DNA from: Bacillota bacterium
Lineage (GTDB): Bacteria > Bacillota > Negativicutes > Veillonellales > Negativicoccaceae
Direction of reading: 5' to 3'
Length of the DNA: 8,265 nucleotides
Assembly: GCA_023418435.1 (NCBI GenBank)
Contig: JAEZZT010000021.1
Span: 1 to 8,265 of the forward strand
Part shown: piece by piece, positions 1 through 5,925 of the stretch
Position numbering within the stretch: position 1 is the first letter of the stretch
Layout: each line of letters starts with the position of its first letter
Translations under genes and position numbers: made by a program
The notes under the pieces: generated by a model
Told to the model about the DNA's origin: nothing
Databases searched by the model: none
The model's input: only the letters and a program-made list of their open reading frames with translations

Positions 1-311
1 ATACGGAACAGAACAGCTCCAACACGATTACGGTGAAAGATCATGAATGGGATGAAGTATGCCGAAATGTATATGAACATTGGGACGAAATGCTGGCCTG
101 CTCCTTCCTGTCGCTTTCGGACCATCATTATGAATTGGCACCTTATGAAAGCATCAGCAAAGAGGAGTATGAAGCGCTCGTGGCGACGATTCAGGATTTC
201 AATCCCAACTTGCTCAACTACTTTGAACAAGCCACCGGCAACGAAGGTAAAGAATACGAGATTTTGGATGATAGGGAAGAATGTGCGTCCGGAGTCTGCC
301 CGATCAAGTAA
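1..311 (+). CDS. nrdJ: Adenosylcobalamin-dependent (class II) ribonucleotide reductase, C-terminal end (partial)
   Basis: The reading frame is open from the left edge (first full codon at base 3) to a TAA at 309-311, so this is the last 102 residues of a longer protein; the GTG at base 33 is internal. The fragment resembles the C-terminus of the monomeric B12-dependent ribonucleoside-triphosphate reductase (the Lactobacillus leichmannii type), including the stretch around VKDHEWDEV, SFLSLSDHHYELAPY and the ending ECASGVCPIK. The two terminal cysteines (codons 282-284 and 297-299) have the CX4C spacing of the pair that, in this family, shuttles electrons from thioredoxin to the active-site disulfide. 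The enzyme makes deoxyribonucleotides in the cytoplasm with no need for oxygen. The catalytic barrel lies outside the window. The family call is from memory of conserved sequence; no search was run. Confidence 0.85.
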   Translation, partial: TEQNSSNTITVKDHEWDEVCRNVYEHWDEMLACSFLSLSDHHYELAPYESISKEEYEALVATIQDFNPNLLNYFEQATGNEGKEYEILDDREECASGVCPIK

Positions 312-347
312 TTGAAATCAGGAGATATTTCTTTTTCCGCGACAAGT

Positions 348-356
348 TGTTACAAT
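348..356 (+). promoter_or_regulatory. Candidate extended -10 promoter for the rhodanese-HAD unit
   Basis: The sequence TGTTACAAT matches an extended -10 element (TG, one base, then TACAAT). No convincing -35 hexamer is seen 16-18 bases upstream, as expected for extended -10 promoters. The start point would fall near base 363, about 25 bases before the rhodanese ATG, leaving room for the AGAGG ribosome binding site at about 375-379. It lies in the short gap after the reductase gene. Readthrough from that gene is an alternative source of transcription. Confidence 0.4.
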
Positions 357-388
357 AAAGATAAATCGACGAAAAGAGGCGATGACAG

Positions 389-712
389 ATGGACACAAAA
401 AATAAAAAAGGCATGCCGCCGGAAGAGGCCAAAGCATGCTTGGACAAAGGCAATGTCGTATTGATTGATGTTCGTGAGCCGGATGAGTATGCAGAGAGTC
501 ATATTCCCGGAGCGATTTCGATTCCATTAGGGACGGTTGCGGAAGCAACGGTAGCACCGCATGTTCCGGACAAAGATAGCGAAGTATTGGCCTATTGCAA
601 GGGTGGCACGCGAAGTGAAGCGGCCGTACAAAAAATGCGCGAGATGGGATACACTCGCGTCCGCAATCTCGGCGGAATCCGCGATTGGCCGTATGAAGTG
701 ACCAAGGATTGA
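389..712 (+). CDS. Single-domain rhodanese-like protein
   Basis: A complete 107-residue protein made of one rhodanese domain, the usual length for single-domain members. Visible hallmarks are VVLIDVREPDEY (residues 23-34), the HIPGAISIP turn (38-46), and the active-site loop CKGGTRS with catalytic Cys70. The final segment NLGGIRDW is also typical of the fold. In this family the cysteine carries a persulfide and moves sulfane sulfur to a thiol acceptor; the loop here is six residues, as in sulfurtransferases. The physiological acceptor cannot be told from sequence. No signal peptide is seen, so it is probably cytoplasmic. The start is supported by AGAGG about ten bases upstream. Its stop is 7 bases before the HAD gene, so the two are probably co-transcribed and perhaps translationally coupled. 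Confidence 0.9.
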   Translation: MDTKNKKGMPPEEAKACLDKGNVVLIDVREPDEYAESHIPGAISIPLGTVAEATVAPHVPDKDSEVLAYCKGGTRSEAAVQKMREMGYTRVRNLGGIRDWPYEVTKD

Positions 713-719
713 TTGGGAC

Positions 720-1571
720 ATGAGTGAGCGGAAACCGATCTTAGCGATTTGCTACGACTTTGACAAGACGCTGTCTCCGGATGATATGCAGGCGCAAGGA
801 TATATACAATCGGTAGAAATGAATGTCGAGGATTTTTGGGAAAAGAGCAATCGTCTCGCCAAAGTCAATGATATGGACACCAATTTGGCATATATGTACT
901 TGATGGCCAAAGAGGCGGAAGGCAAATTGTTGTTCACCAAGCGAACATTGGCGGAGTACGGCTCGAGAGTGGCTTTGTATCCGGGCGTGCGTGAATGGTT
1001 CGGCAAAATGAATGCCTATGGTCACGCGCATGGAGTGGAAGTGGTGCACTACATTATCTCCTCGGGTTTGAAAGAAATGATTGAGGGGACTCCCATTGCC
1101 GCCGAGTTCAAGAAGATCTATGCCAGCTCGTTTTATTATAATGATCGGGAAGTGGCGGTCTGGCCGGCGCAAGCGGTGAACTACACCAATAAGACGCAAT
1201 TCCTGTTCCGCATCAAAAAAGGCGTGCTGGATATCAATAGCACGGACGTCAATCGCTACTATCGTCCGGAGGATATGCGCATCCCGTTCCGGAATATTGT
1301 TTATATCGGCGACTCGATGACGGATATCCCCTGTATGAAATTGGTTCATAGTGAAGGTGGTCATGCCATCGGCGTGTACCATCCCGAGAGTTTTGACCAA
1401 AGCGGTGTCAAAAAATTATTGCAAGACGGGCGGATCCGCTACTATGCACCGGCCGACTATCGCGAAGGCAGCGAGTTGTTTGTCTTGTTGCAACATATTA
1501 TCGAGAGCACGGCGGCGATGGAAAAGCTGGTTCGAAAACACGAAAAGGATAGCGCGTCGCTCTCCCAATGA
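720..1571 (+). CDS. HAD-superfamily phosphatase/hydrolase
   Basis: A complete 283-residue haloacid dehalogenase-family hydrolase. Motif I is YDFDKT, with nucleophile Asp13 and general acid/base Asp15. Motif II is IISSG with Ser114 or Ser115. Lys158 in the NKTQF segment is the likely motif III lysine. Motif IV is IGDSMTD, with Asp198 and Asp202 as Mg2+ ligands. Residues about 20-105 form a helical cap, and the long insert between motifs II and IV suggests substrate selection there. Members usually hydrolyse phosphate esters of small molecules; the substrate cannot be named from sequence. The ribosome binding site is modest: AAGGA lies within the end of the rhodanese gene and GGGA just before the ATG, consistent with coupling. 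A strong terminator follows directly, closing the two-gene unit. Confidence 0.9.
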   Translation: MSERKPILAICYDFDKTLSPDDMQAQGYIQSVEMNVEDFWEKSNRLAKVNDMDTNLAYMYLMAKEAEGKLLFTKRTLAEYGSRVALYPGVREWFGKMNAYGHAHGVEVVHYIISSGLKEMIEGTPIAAEFKKIYASSFYYNDREVAVWPAQAVNYTNKTQFLFRIKKGVLDINSTDVNRYYRPEDMRIPFRNIVYIGDSMTDIPCMKLVHSEGGHAIGVYHPESFDQSGVKKLLQDGRIRYYAPADYREGSELFVLLQHIIESTAAMEKLVRKHEKDSASLSQ

Positions 1572-1575
1572 AAGG

Positions 1576-1603
1576 AAAAAGACCTTGCTGGGCAAGGTCT
1601 TTT
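1576..1603. terminator. Bidirectional intrinsic terminator
   Basis: GACCTTGC (1581-1588) pairs perfectly with GCAAGGTC (1592-1599) around the loop TGG, and flanking A's (1577-1580) pair with T's (1600-1603). A T-run follows on the plus strand and, read on the minus strand, a T-run made by the complement of 1576-1580 also follows. It therefore serves both the HAD gene and the converging 57-residue membrane protein, whose stop is at 1605-1607. Confidence 0.85.
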
Positions 1604-1604
1604 C

Positions 1605-1778
1605 TTATTGACGAAATTCTTCCAAGGCAGGAATTTCCGGTGCTGCTTCCAAGATTTTGTCTTTATTCTTTTTGACGATTTTGTACAAAACGAAAGCACC
1701 GATAGCAGGAATGACAACTCCCAAGAAGCTGAGTAAGAGAGAAACCAAGATCATTTTTCCGAAAAACTTGAATAACAT
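1605..1778 (-). CDS. Small single-pass membrane protein, 57 residues, function unknown
   Basis: This gene is shorter than common ORF cutoffs but well supported. The ATG (complement of 1776-1778) is preceded at 5 bases by AAAGGAGGT (complement of 1784-1792), an almost perfect ribosome binding site. The protein begins MLFKFFGKMILVSLLLSFLG and has one hydrophobic segment at about residues 9-33 containing a central proline (Pro24). A lysine-rich stretch, KIVKKNKDK (33-41), and a short acidic tail ending EEFRQ follow. The positive residues after the segment suggest that the C-terminus faces the cytoplasm. It ends at the bidirectional terminator and has an extended -10 promoter upstream (1817-1822). 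Its 5' side faces the first metal ATPase across a control region with Fur-like sites, so the two could be co-regulated. I do not recognise the family. Confidence 0.75.
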   Translation of the reverse strand: MLFKFFGKMILVSLLLSFLGVVIPAIGAFVLYKIVKKNKDKILEAAPEIPALEEFRQ

Positions 1779-1816
1779 ATGTGACCTCCTTTGTACATAT
1801 TTTTATTTCTATCATT

Positions 1817-1822
1817 AGTATA
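1817..1822 (-). promoter_or_regulatory. Candidate extended -10 promoter of the 57-residue protein gene
   Basis: Read on the minus strand the sequence is TGTTATACT, an extended -10 element with TATACT at the complement of 1817-1822. The -35 region is poor. The predicted start point is about 30 bases upstream of the ATG. The nearest Fur-like element begins at 1859, about 40 bases upstream of this -10, so it would lie near or just beyond the -35 position. Confidence 0.45.
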
Positions 1823-1858
1823 ACACATCTCGTTGTACTCTGCAGAAACTGGATTTTA

Positions 1859-1963
1859 ATTGATAATGAGAATCTTTATTGAGAAGAAAATAATCCTTAT
1901 AAAATAGGTGTTTTATGATAAAAATACACTTGCTTTCTCATTATCAATATGGTAAAATGAGAA
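1859..1963. promoter_or_regulatory. Fur-box-like operator cluster between divergent genes
   Basis: Bases 1862-1880 (GATAATGAGAATCTTTATT) match the classical 19-bp Fur box at 16 of 19 positions by hand alignment. ATTGATAATGAGAA at 1859-1872 recurs as a perfect 14-bp inverted copy at 1935-1948. That second copy overlaps another dyad: TTCTCATT (1935-1942) against AATGAGAA (1956-1963). In all, the hexamer TGAGAA or its complement appears four times (1867, 1880, 1935, 1958). The right-hand elements lie across the -35/-10 region of the promoter for the first ATPase, where a bound repressor would block RNA polymerase. Fur is the most likely binder by similarity; another Fur-family or metal-dependent repressor is possible. 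No regulator gene of that kind is in the window. Confidence 0.55.
1930..1958 (+). promoter_or_regulatory. Sigma-70-type promoter of the first metal ATPase
   Basis: TTGCTT (1930-1935) and TAAAAT (1953-1958) are separated by 17 bases, the optimal spacing. Transcription would begin near base 1965, giving an untranslated leader of about 54 bases before the ATG at 2019. The inverted TTCTCATTATCAAT element fills the spacer, so this promoter is probably switched by metal. Confidence 0.65.
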
Positions 1964-2018
1964 TATAAAGAATATGGGTTATCTGGACAATAACCTTTCT
2001 ATGTATGAGGAGGGCATC

Positions 2019-4013
2019 ATGACAAAAAAATGGGTGGAATTGATGCTGGGGTCGCGCATGACCGCGGTGTCGGGTGTGTTTTTGCTGTGGAGTGCATATT
2101 ATCATTTACAGGATGTTCATCCCGCATGGGATCCCGGTTGGATAACGTTGCTCATTTCCGGTTTGCCGATTTTAGTTGGGGCGATACAGGCATTGTGGCA
2201 GGAGCGAAAGGTCATTGCTTGGCTTTTGATTTCGATTGCAATGTTTGCATGTCTCTTCTTGGGCGAAGTATTTGCCGCCGCAGAAATTGCTTGGATCATT
2301 GCGATTGGCGATTTATTGGAAGAGCGCACGGCAGATAGAGCTCGTCGGGGCCTGGGTGCGTTGTTGGAACGTGCACCGCAACGAGGTCGCATTATTCGCG
2401 CGGACGGCACGGAAGAATGGATCAGTGCGGAAGAAATTGCCGTAGGGGATCATCTGCGTGTATTACCGGGTGAAAATATTCCGGTGGACGGCATCGTAAT
2501 TGCCGGTACATCTGCCGTAGATGAATCGATGCTGACCGGCGAATCATTGCCGGTGGATAAAGTAGAGGAAATGCCGGTATACGGCGGTACCACTAATGGC
2601 TTCGGAGCGTTGGATATCGAGGCCACGAAGGTCGGCGCCGATACATCGCTGCAAAAATTGGTGCGGTTGGTGCAGGATGCCGAAGCGCATCAGGCGCCGG
2701 TACAACGTACCGTAGACCGTTGGGTAGCATATATCGTGCCGATGTCGTTGTCGTTGGCGGCGTTGACTTTTTTAGGCAATTGGATGTGGGGCAACCCCTT
2801 GCATGAGGCGCTTTATCGTGCCGTTACCATTCTCGTCGTTTTCTGTCCCTGTGCCTTGGCATTGGCGACGCCGACGGCCGTGGTCGCAGCGATCGGGCAA
2901 GCGACGAAGTTCGGTGTTATTATTAAATCCGGCGCCGCTTTGGAAGCGATGGGCCGTGCGGACTATATTGCTTTTGATAAGACCGGTACGATTACTACCG
3001 GTAAGTCTGCAGTAACGGATATCGAAGTGAGCGGAACCCGATCGGCGACAGAACTTCTGCGCCTGGCTGCTGCGGTAGAATCTCTCAGTGAACATCCCTT
3101 GGGGAAAGCCGTTCAAGAAGCGGCGCTGAAGCAAGTCGGACAATTGCCTGCGGTAACGGACTTTACCGTAACCGGTGGTAGAGGGGTAGCCGGCGTGGTA
3201 GAAGGACAACGACTCGCTATTGGTAGTGAGGCGTACTTGAAGGAAATCGGCATTTCGGTGCCGGGGGTATTGAGCCAGCAAATTGCCGAATGGAGAAGTG
3301 AAGGTAAGATTGCCATTACCGTGGCTGAAAATGGGAAATGTATCGGGGCGATCGCGCTTGCCGATACATTGCGTGAACAGATTCCGTCGGTCGTGGCAGC
3401 GATTAAATCCGAAGGTATCCAAACGAAGATGCTCACCGGAGATAATCTGGCGACAGCCAATTATGTGGCGGGGCTAGTCGGGGTAGACGAAGTCCATGCC
3501 GGACTGTTGCCGGAAGATAAAGTGCAACAAGTCAAACGTATGCAACAACGTGGTGAACGTGTCATCATGGTCGGAGACGGTGTGAATGATGCGGCCGCGC
3601 TGCGTTTGGCCGAGGTAGGAATTGCCATGGGAGATACCGCCGGAGACATGGCGATGGAAGCTGCGGATATTGTTATGCCGGGTGAAGATGTCAGTCGTCT
3701 CACCTACATGGTGCGTCTCTCGCGTGCGACCTTGAAAACCATTCGCTACAATATTATTTTGGCGATGGGCTTCAATACGCTTTTTGCCCTGCTTTCGATG
3801 GTCGGCTGGTTGACGCCGGTGATGGGGGCCATTGTACATAATATCAGTTCGGTATTGATTGCCCTGAATGCGGCCGCTTTGTATGAGCGCAAAATATCGA
3901 CGGAACATACGGAGGAAGTCATCCTCCCGCGTTGCGGCAAAGTTCCCTGTGGGAAATGCGGATATGCCCGTTGCAGCTACTTTCGCCGTTTGCGCCAAAG
4001 AATGACGATTTAA
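2019..4013 (+). CDS. P1B-type heavy-metal-transporting ATPase, intact copy
   Basis: A 664-residue membrane pump that uses ATP to move a transition-metal ion across the cytoplasmic membrane, most likely outward. Four hydrophobic segments (about residues 12-105) precede the actuator domain with TGES at 173-176. The ion-site motif CPC is at 276-278, the phosphorylated Asp320 is in DKTGT, the nucleotide-domain His-Pro is at 359-360, and the hinge GDGVNDA is at 519-525. No N-terminal metal-binding CXXC domain is present. The last two membrane segments carry HN (607-608), SS (610-611) and Asn617, which do not match the usual Cu or Zn/Cd signatures I know, so the metal is left open. The tail has Cys639, 644, 647 and 652 (CX4CX2CX4C). 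The ATG at 2019 was chosen for its GAGGAGGG site. An in-frame ATG at 1974 has none and lies about 10 bases past the predicted transcription start. Confidence 0.92.
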   Translation: MTKKWVELMLGSRMTAVSGVFLLWSAYYHLQDVHPAWDPGWITLLISGLPILVGAIQALWQERKVIAWLLISIAMFACLFLGEVFAAAEIAWIIAIGDLLEERTADRARRGLGALLERAPQRGRIIRADGTEEWISAEEIAVGDHLRVLPGENIPVDGIVIAGTSAVDESMLTGESLPVDKVEEMPVYGGTTNGFGALDIEATKVGADTSLQKLVRLVQDAEAHQAPVQRTVDRWVAYIVPMSLSLAALTFLGNWMWGNPLHEALYRAVTILVVFCPCALALATPTAVVAAIGQATKFGVIIKSGAALEAMGRADYIAFDKTGTITTGKSAVTDIEVSGTRSATELLRLAAAVESLSEHPLGKAVQEAALKQVGQLPAVTDFTVTGGRGVAGVVEGQRLAIGSEAYLKEIGISVPGVLSQQIAEWRSEGKIAITVAENGKCIGAIALADTLREQIPSVVAAIKSEGIQTKMLTGDNLATANYVAGLVGVDEVHAGLLPEDKVQQVKRMQQRGERVIMVGDGVNDAAALRLAEVGIAMGDTAGDMAMEAADIVMPGEDVSRLTYMVRLSRATLKTIRYNIILAMGFNTLFALLSMVGWLTPVMGAIVHNISSVLIALNAAALYERKISTEHTEEVILPRCGKVPCGKCGYARCSYFRRLRQRMTI

Positions 4014-4032
4014 AAAGAAACTCTTGTGAACT

Positions 4033-4070
4033 GCACCCCTAAATCCGAACGAGGATTCAGGGGTGCTTTT
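4033..4070 (+). terminator. Intrinsic terminator after the first metal ATPase
   Basis: GCACCCCT (4033-4040) pairs with AGGGGTGC (4059-4066). After one A-C mismatch, AATCC (4042-4046) pairs with GGATT (4053-4057) around the loop GAACGA. Four T's follow. Read on the minus strand there is no good T-run, so it is a weak terminator for the regulator gene ending at 4083. Confidence 0.85.
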
Positions 4071-4082
4071 ATGTAGGCTTCT

Positions 4083-4649
4083 TTATTTTGTTTGCAAGAG
4101 CGGATCCATGACGGAAACGAAGTAATGCGCCAATTCGGAAGGTGTTTGTTTCATGCCGGTGCGAACCCACCAGTGTATGCTTTCCACAAAGGTGGAAGTA
4201 AAGTGATTGAGTAAGTAATCGGTCGGCACTTCGGCAGGAGAAACTTCCTGTAGCCAATAGGTGCCGAGGCAGGTGCTCAATTGCTTTTTGAAGTAATTTA
4301 AAAACAAATCGCTGCTTTCGGAACGCAAAAGACGCAAGAACATTTCTTTTTGTTGCAGTAAATGACAGAGAATATGCTCTACCAAATCCTGATAATTATT
4401 CGTAGTGAATGATTTGCCGGGAATATCGCAAATCATTTCGTTGGCACCGAAAACATGATCGAAAAGTTCGTGACACAGGGCTTCCAAGAGGAGATCCTTG
4501 GTCTCGAAGTGGGAATAAAATGTGCTACGGCCGATATTGGCTGCTGTAATAATGTCGTGCACGGTGATTTGGCTATAGGGCTTTTGCCCCAGCAGATCGG
4601 CAAAAGCCTGAAAGACGGCGGCACGGGTTTTGAGTTGTCGTCGATCCAT
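4083..4649 (-). CDS. TetR/AcrR-family transcriptional regulator
   Basis: A 188-residue protein of typical TetR length. The N-terminal helix-turn-helix covers about residues 8-55: TRAAVFQAFADLL, then ITVHDIITAANIGRSTFYSHF (28-48) with the family's recognition helix and Tyr45-His47-Phe48 signature, then KDLLLEAL. The rest is a helical ligand-binding and dimerisation domain of the sort that varies between members. The start at 4649 has an AAAGGAG site (minus strand) six bases upstream; an upstream in-frame ATG at 4700 lacks one. It lies between the two ATPase paralogues, converging on the first and divergent from the second, the usual arrangement for a regulator acting on its divergent neighbour. 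The ligand is unknown. Cysteines and histidines are present in the second domain, but no clear metal site can be assigned by eye. Confidence 0.9.
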   Translation of the reverse strand: MDRRQLKTRAAVFQAFADLLGQKPYSQITVHDIITAANIGRSTFYSHFETKDLLLEALCHELFDHVFGANEMICDIPGKSFTTNNYQDLVEHILCHLLQQKEMFLRLLRSESSDLFLNYFKKQLSTCLGTYWLQEVSPAEVPTDYLLNHFTSTFVESIHWWVRTGMKQTPSELAHYFVSVMDPLLQTK

Positions 4650-4769
4650 TGGTTTCTCCTTTGGCGGTACAAATTGCTTGTTTTGTTCGGTATCGTACAT
4701 TCTGTCATGTTTGTTTCTATATTTATGATAAAAAAATGCGTATACTGAGTTTAGATAGGAAACATTGTG

Positions 4770-4794
4770 TTCGATATGTGTTTATTGTAACGAA
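4770..4794. promoter_or_regulatory. Candidate TetR-family operator in the divergent intergenic region
   Basis: The gap between the TetR gene and the second ATPase (4650-4824) contains an imperfect inverted repeat: TTCGATA (4770-4776), an 11-base spacer, TAACGAA (4788-4794), with 6 of 7 arm positions complementary. The left arm is part of TGTTCGATAT (4768-4777), which recurs with one change as TGTTCGGTAT at 4684-4693. Its position 31-55 bases before the ATPase ATG would suit a repressor. No clear -35/-10 pair was found for either gene; TATACT at 4741-4746 is a possible -10 element. This is a guess from symmetry and location. Confidence 0.3.
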
Positions 4795-4824
4795 TTTAAA
4801 TGAACGAAACAAGAGGAGGCTATT

Positions 4825-5919
4825 ATGTGGGAACGTTGGATGGAAAAGGCGCTGGGCGTCCGGATGACCATTGTGTCGGGACTCTTTGTAGCGGTGAGCG
4901 CGTATTATCATATCATCGGTGAGCATCCGGTTTGGGATCCGGGCTGGATTACGTTGCTGATATCCGGTGTGCCGATCGTGTACGGTGCATTGTATTGGTT
5001 GTTCAAAGAGAAGACGATTACTTCTTGGCTGTTGATCACGGTGGCTATGGTGGCCTGTGTGTCGTTGGACGAAGTGTTTGCCGCAGCGGAGGTGGCCTGG
5101 ATCATTGCGATCGGCGAGATCCTGGAGGCGAAGACGGTCAGCCGAGCGCGTCGCGGTCTGACGGAGTTGTTGTCGCAAGCACCCACGCAAGGCCGGCGAG
5201 TGAATGCGGATGGCAAGGTCGAGGAAGTAGTGGCCGCTGAAGAGATTGCCGTCGGCGATATTTTGCGGATTTTACCGGGGGAAACGATTCCCGTCGATGG
5301 AATTGTCGTGAGCGGCACGACTGCCGTCAATGAAGCGATGTTGACGGGCGAATCCTTGCCGGCCGATAAACAAGTCGGCGCTGAAGTATATAGCGGTACG
5401 ACGAACGGTTTCGGTTCGATCGATATTCGGGCGACGAAAGTCGGTGAGGACTCCTCCATGCAACGCTTGGTTCGCCTGGTAAAAGAAGCTTCGGAGCAAC
5501 AGGCACCGGTGCAGCGGATTGTGGATCGTTGGGTGGTGTACTTGATTCCGGCAGCGATTGCCTTTGCGATTCTGACATTTGCAATCAACTTGTGGTGGGG
5601 CACGAGCCAGACGGATGCCTTGTATCGGGCCGTGACGGTGTTGGTGGTATTCTGTCCCTGTGCGCTGGCATTGGCGACACCGACCTCGGTGGTGGCGGCG
5701 ATTGGGCAGGCAACCAAGAGCGGTGTCATTGTCAAGTCGGGGGCGGCTTTGGAAGAGATGGGACGCATCGATACGATTGCGTTTGATAAAACGGGTACGA
5801 TTACATCCGGTAAATTGGCAGTGGTAGAGGCCAAGAGTTTGCTGCCGGATTTGTCGGTAGAAGATATGTTGCGTGTGGCTGCCGCTGTGGAAGCTCGCAG
5901 TGAGCATCCGTTGGGTTAA
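4825..5919 (+). CDS. N-terminal fragment of the second metal ATPase as it would be translated
   Basis: If the TAA at 5917-5919 is real and obeyed, translation from the ATG at 4825 yields 364 residues. This piece holds the first membrane segments, the actuator domain, the CPC ion-site helix and the phosphorylation motif DKTGT. It ends inside the nucleotide-binding domain just after SEHPLG. It lacks the hinge motif and the last two membrane segments, so it should not pump on its own. See the pseudogene entry for the whole gene. Confidence 0.5.
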   Translation: MWERWMEKALGVRMTIVSGLFVAVSAYYHIIGEHPVWDPGWITLLISGVPIVYGALYWLFKEKTITSWLLITVAMVACVSLDEVFAAAEVAWIIAIGEILEAKTVSRARRGLTELLSQAPTQGRRVNADGKVEEVVAAEEIAVGDILRILPGETIPVDGIVVSGTTAVNEAMLTGESLPADKQVGAEVYSGTTNGFGSIDIRATKVGEDSSMQRLVRLVKEASEQQAPVQRIVDRWVVYLIPAAIAFAILTFAINLWWGTSQTDALYRAVTVLVVFCPCALALATPTSVVAAIGQATKSGVIVKSGAALEEMGRIDTIAFDKTGTITSGKLAVVEAKSLLPDLSVEDMLRVAAAVEARSEHPLG

Positions 5920-5925
5920 GCCCTG

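Noticed and set aside
314..336. Small hairpin GAAAT/ATTTC with a T-run after the reductase gene
   Set aside because: The stem is only 5 bp, all but one pair A-T, with an 8-base loop, too weak to call a terminator.
741..1400. Long open frame on the minus strand opposite the HAD gene (219 codons)
   Set aside because: It lies wholly opposite a gene with clear catalytic motifs, has no ribosome binding site and has a composition typical of an antisense frame.
1974..2018. Upstream ATG adding 15 residues to the first ATPase
   Set aside because: It has no ribosome binding site and lies only about 10 bases past the predicted transcription start, while the ATG at 2019 has a strong GAGGAGGG site.
5917..5919. 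Programmed recoding (such as selenocysteine or pyrrolysine) at the ATPase stop
   Set aside because: The codon is TAA, which is not used for those amino acids, and the paralogue has lysine at this position; no stimulating structure was evident.
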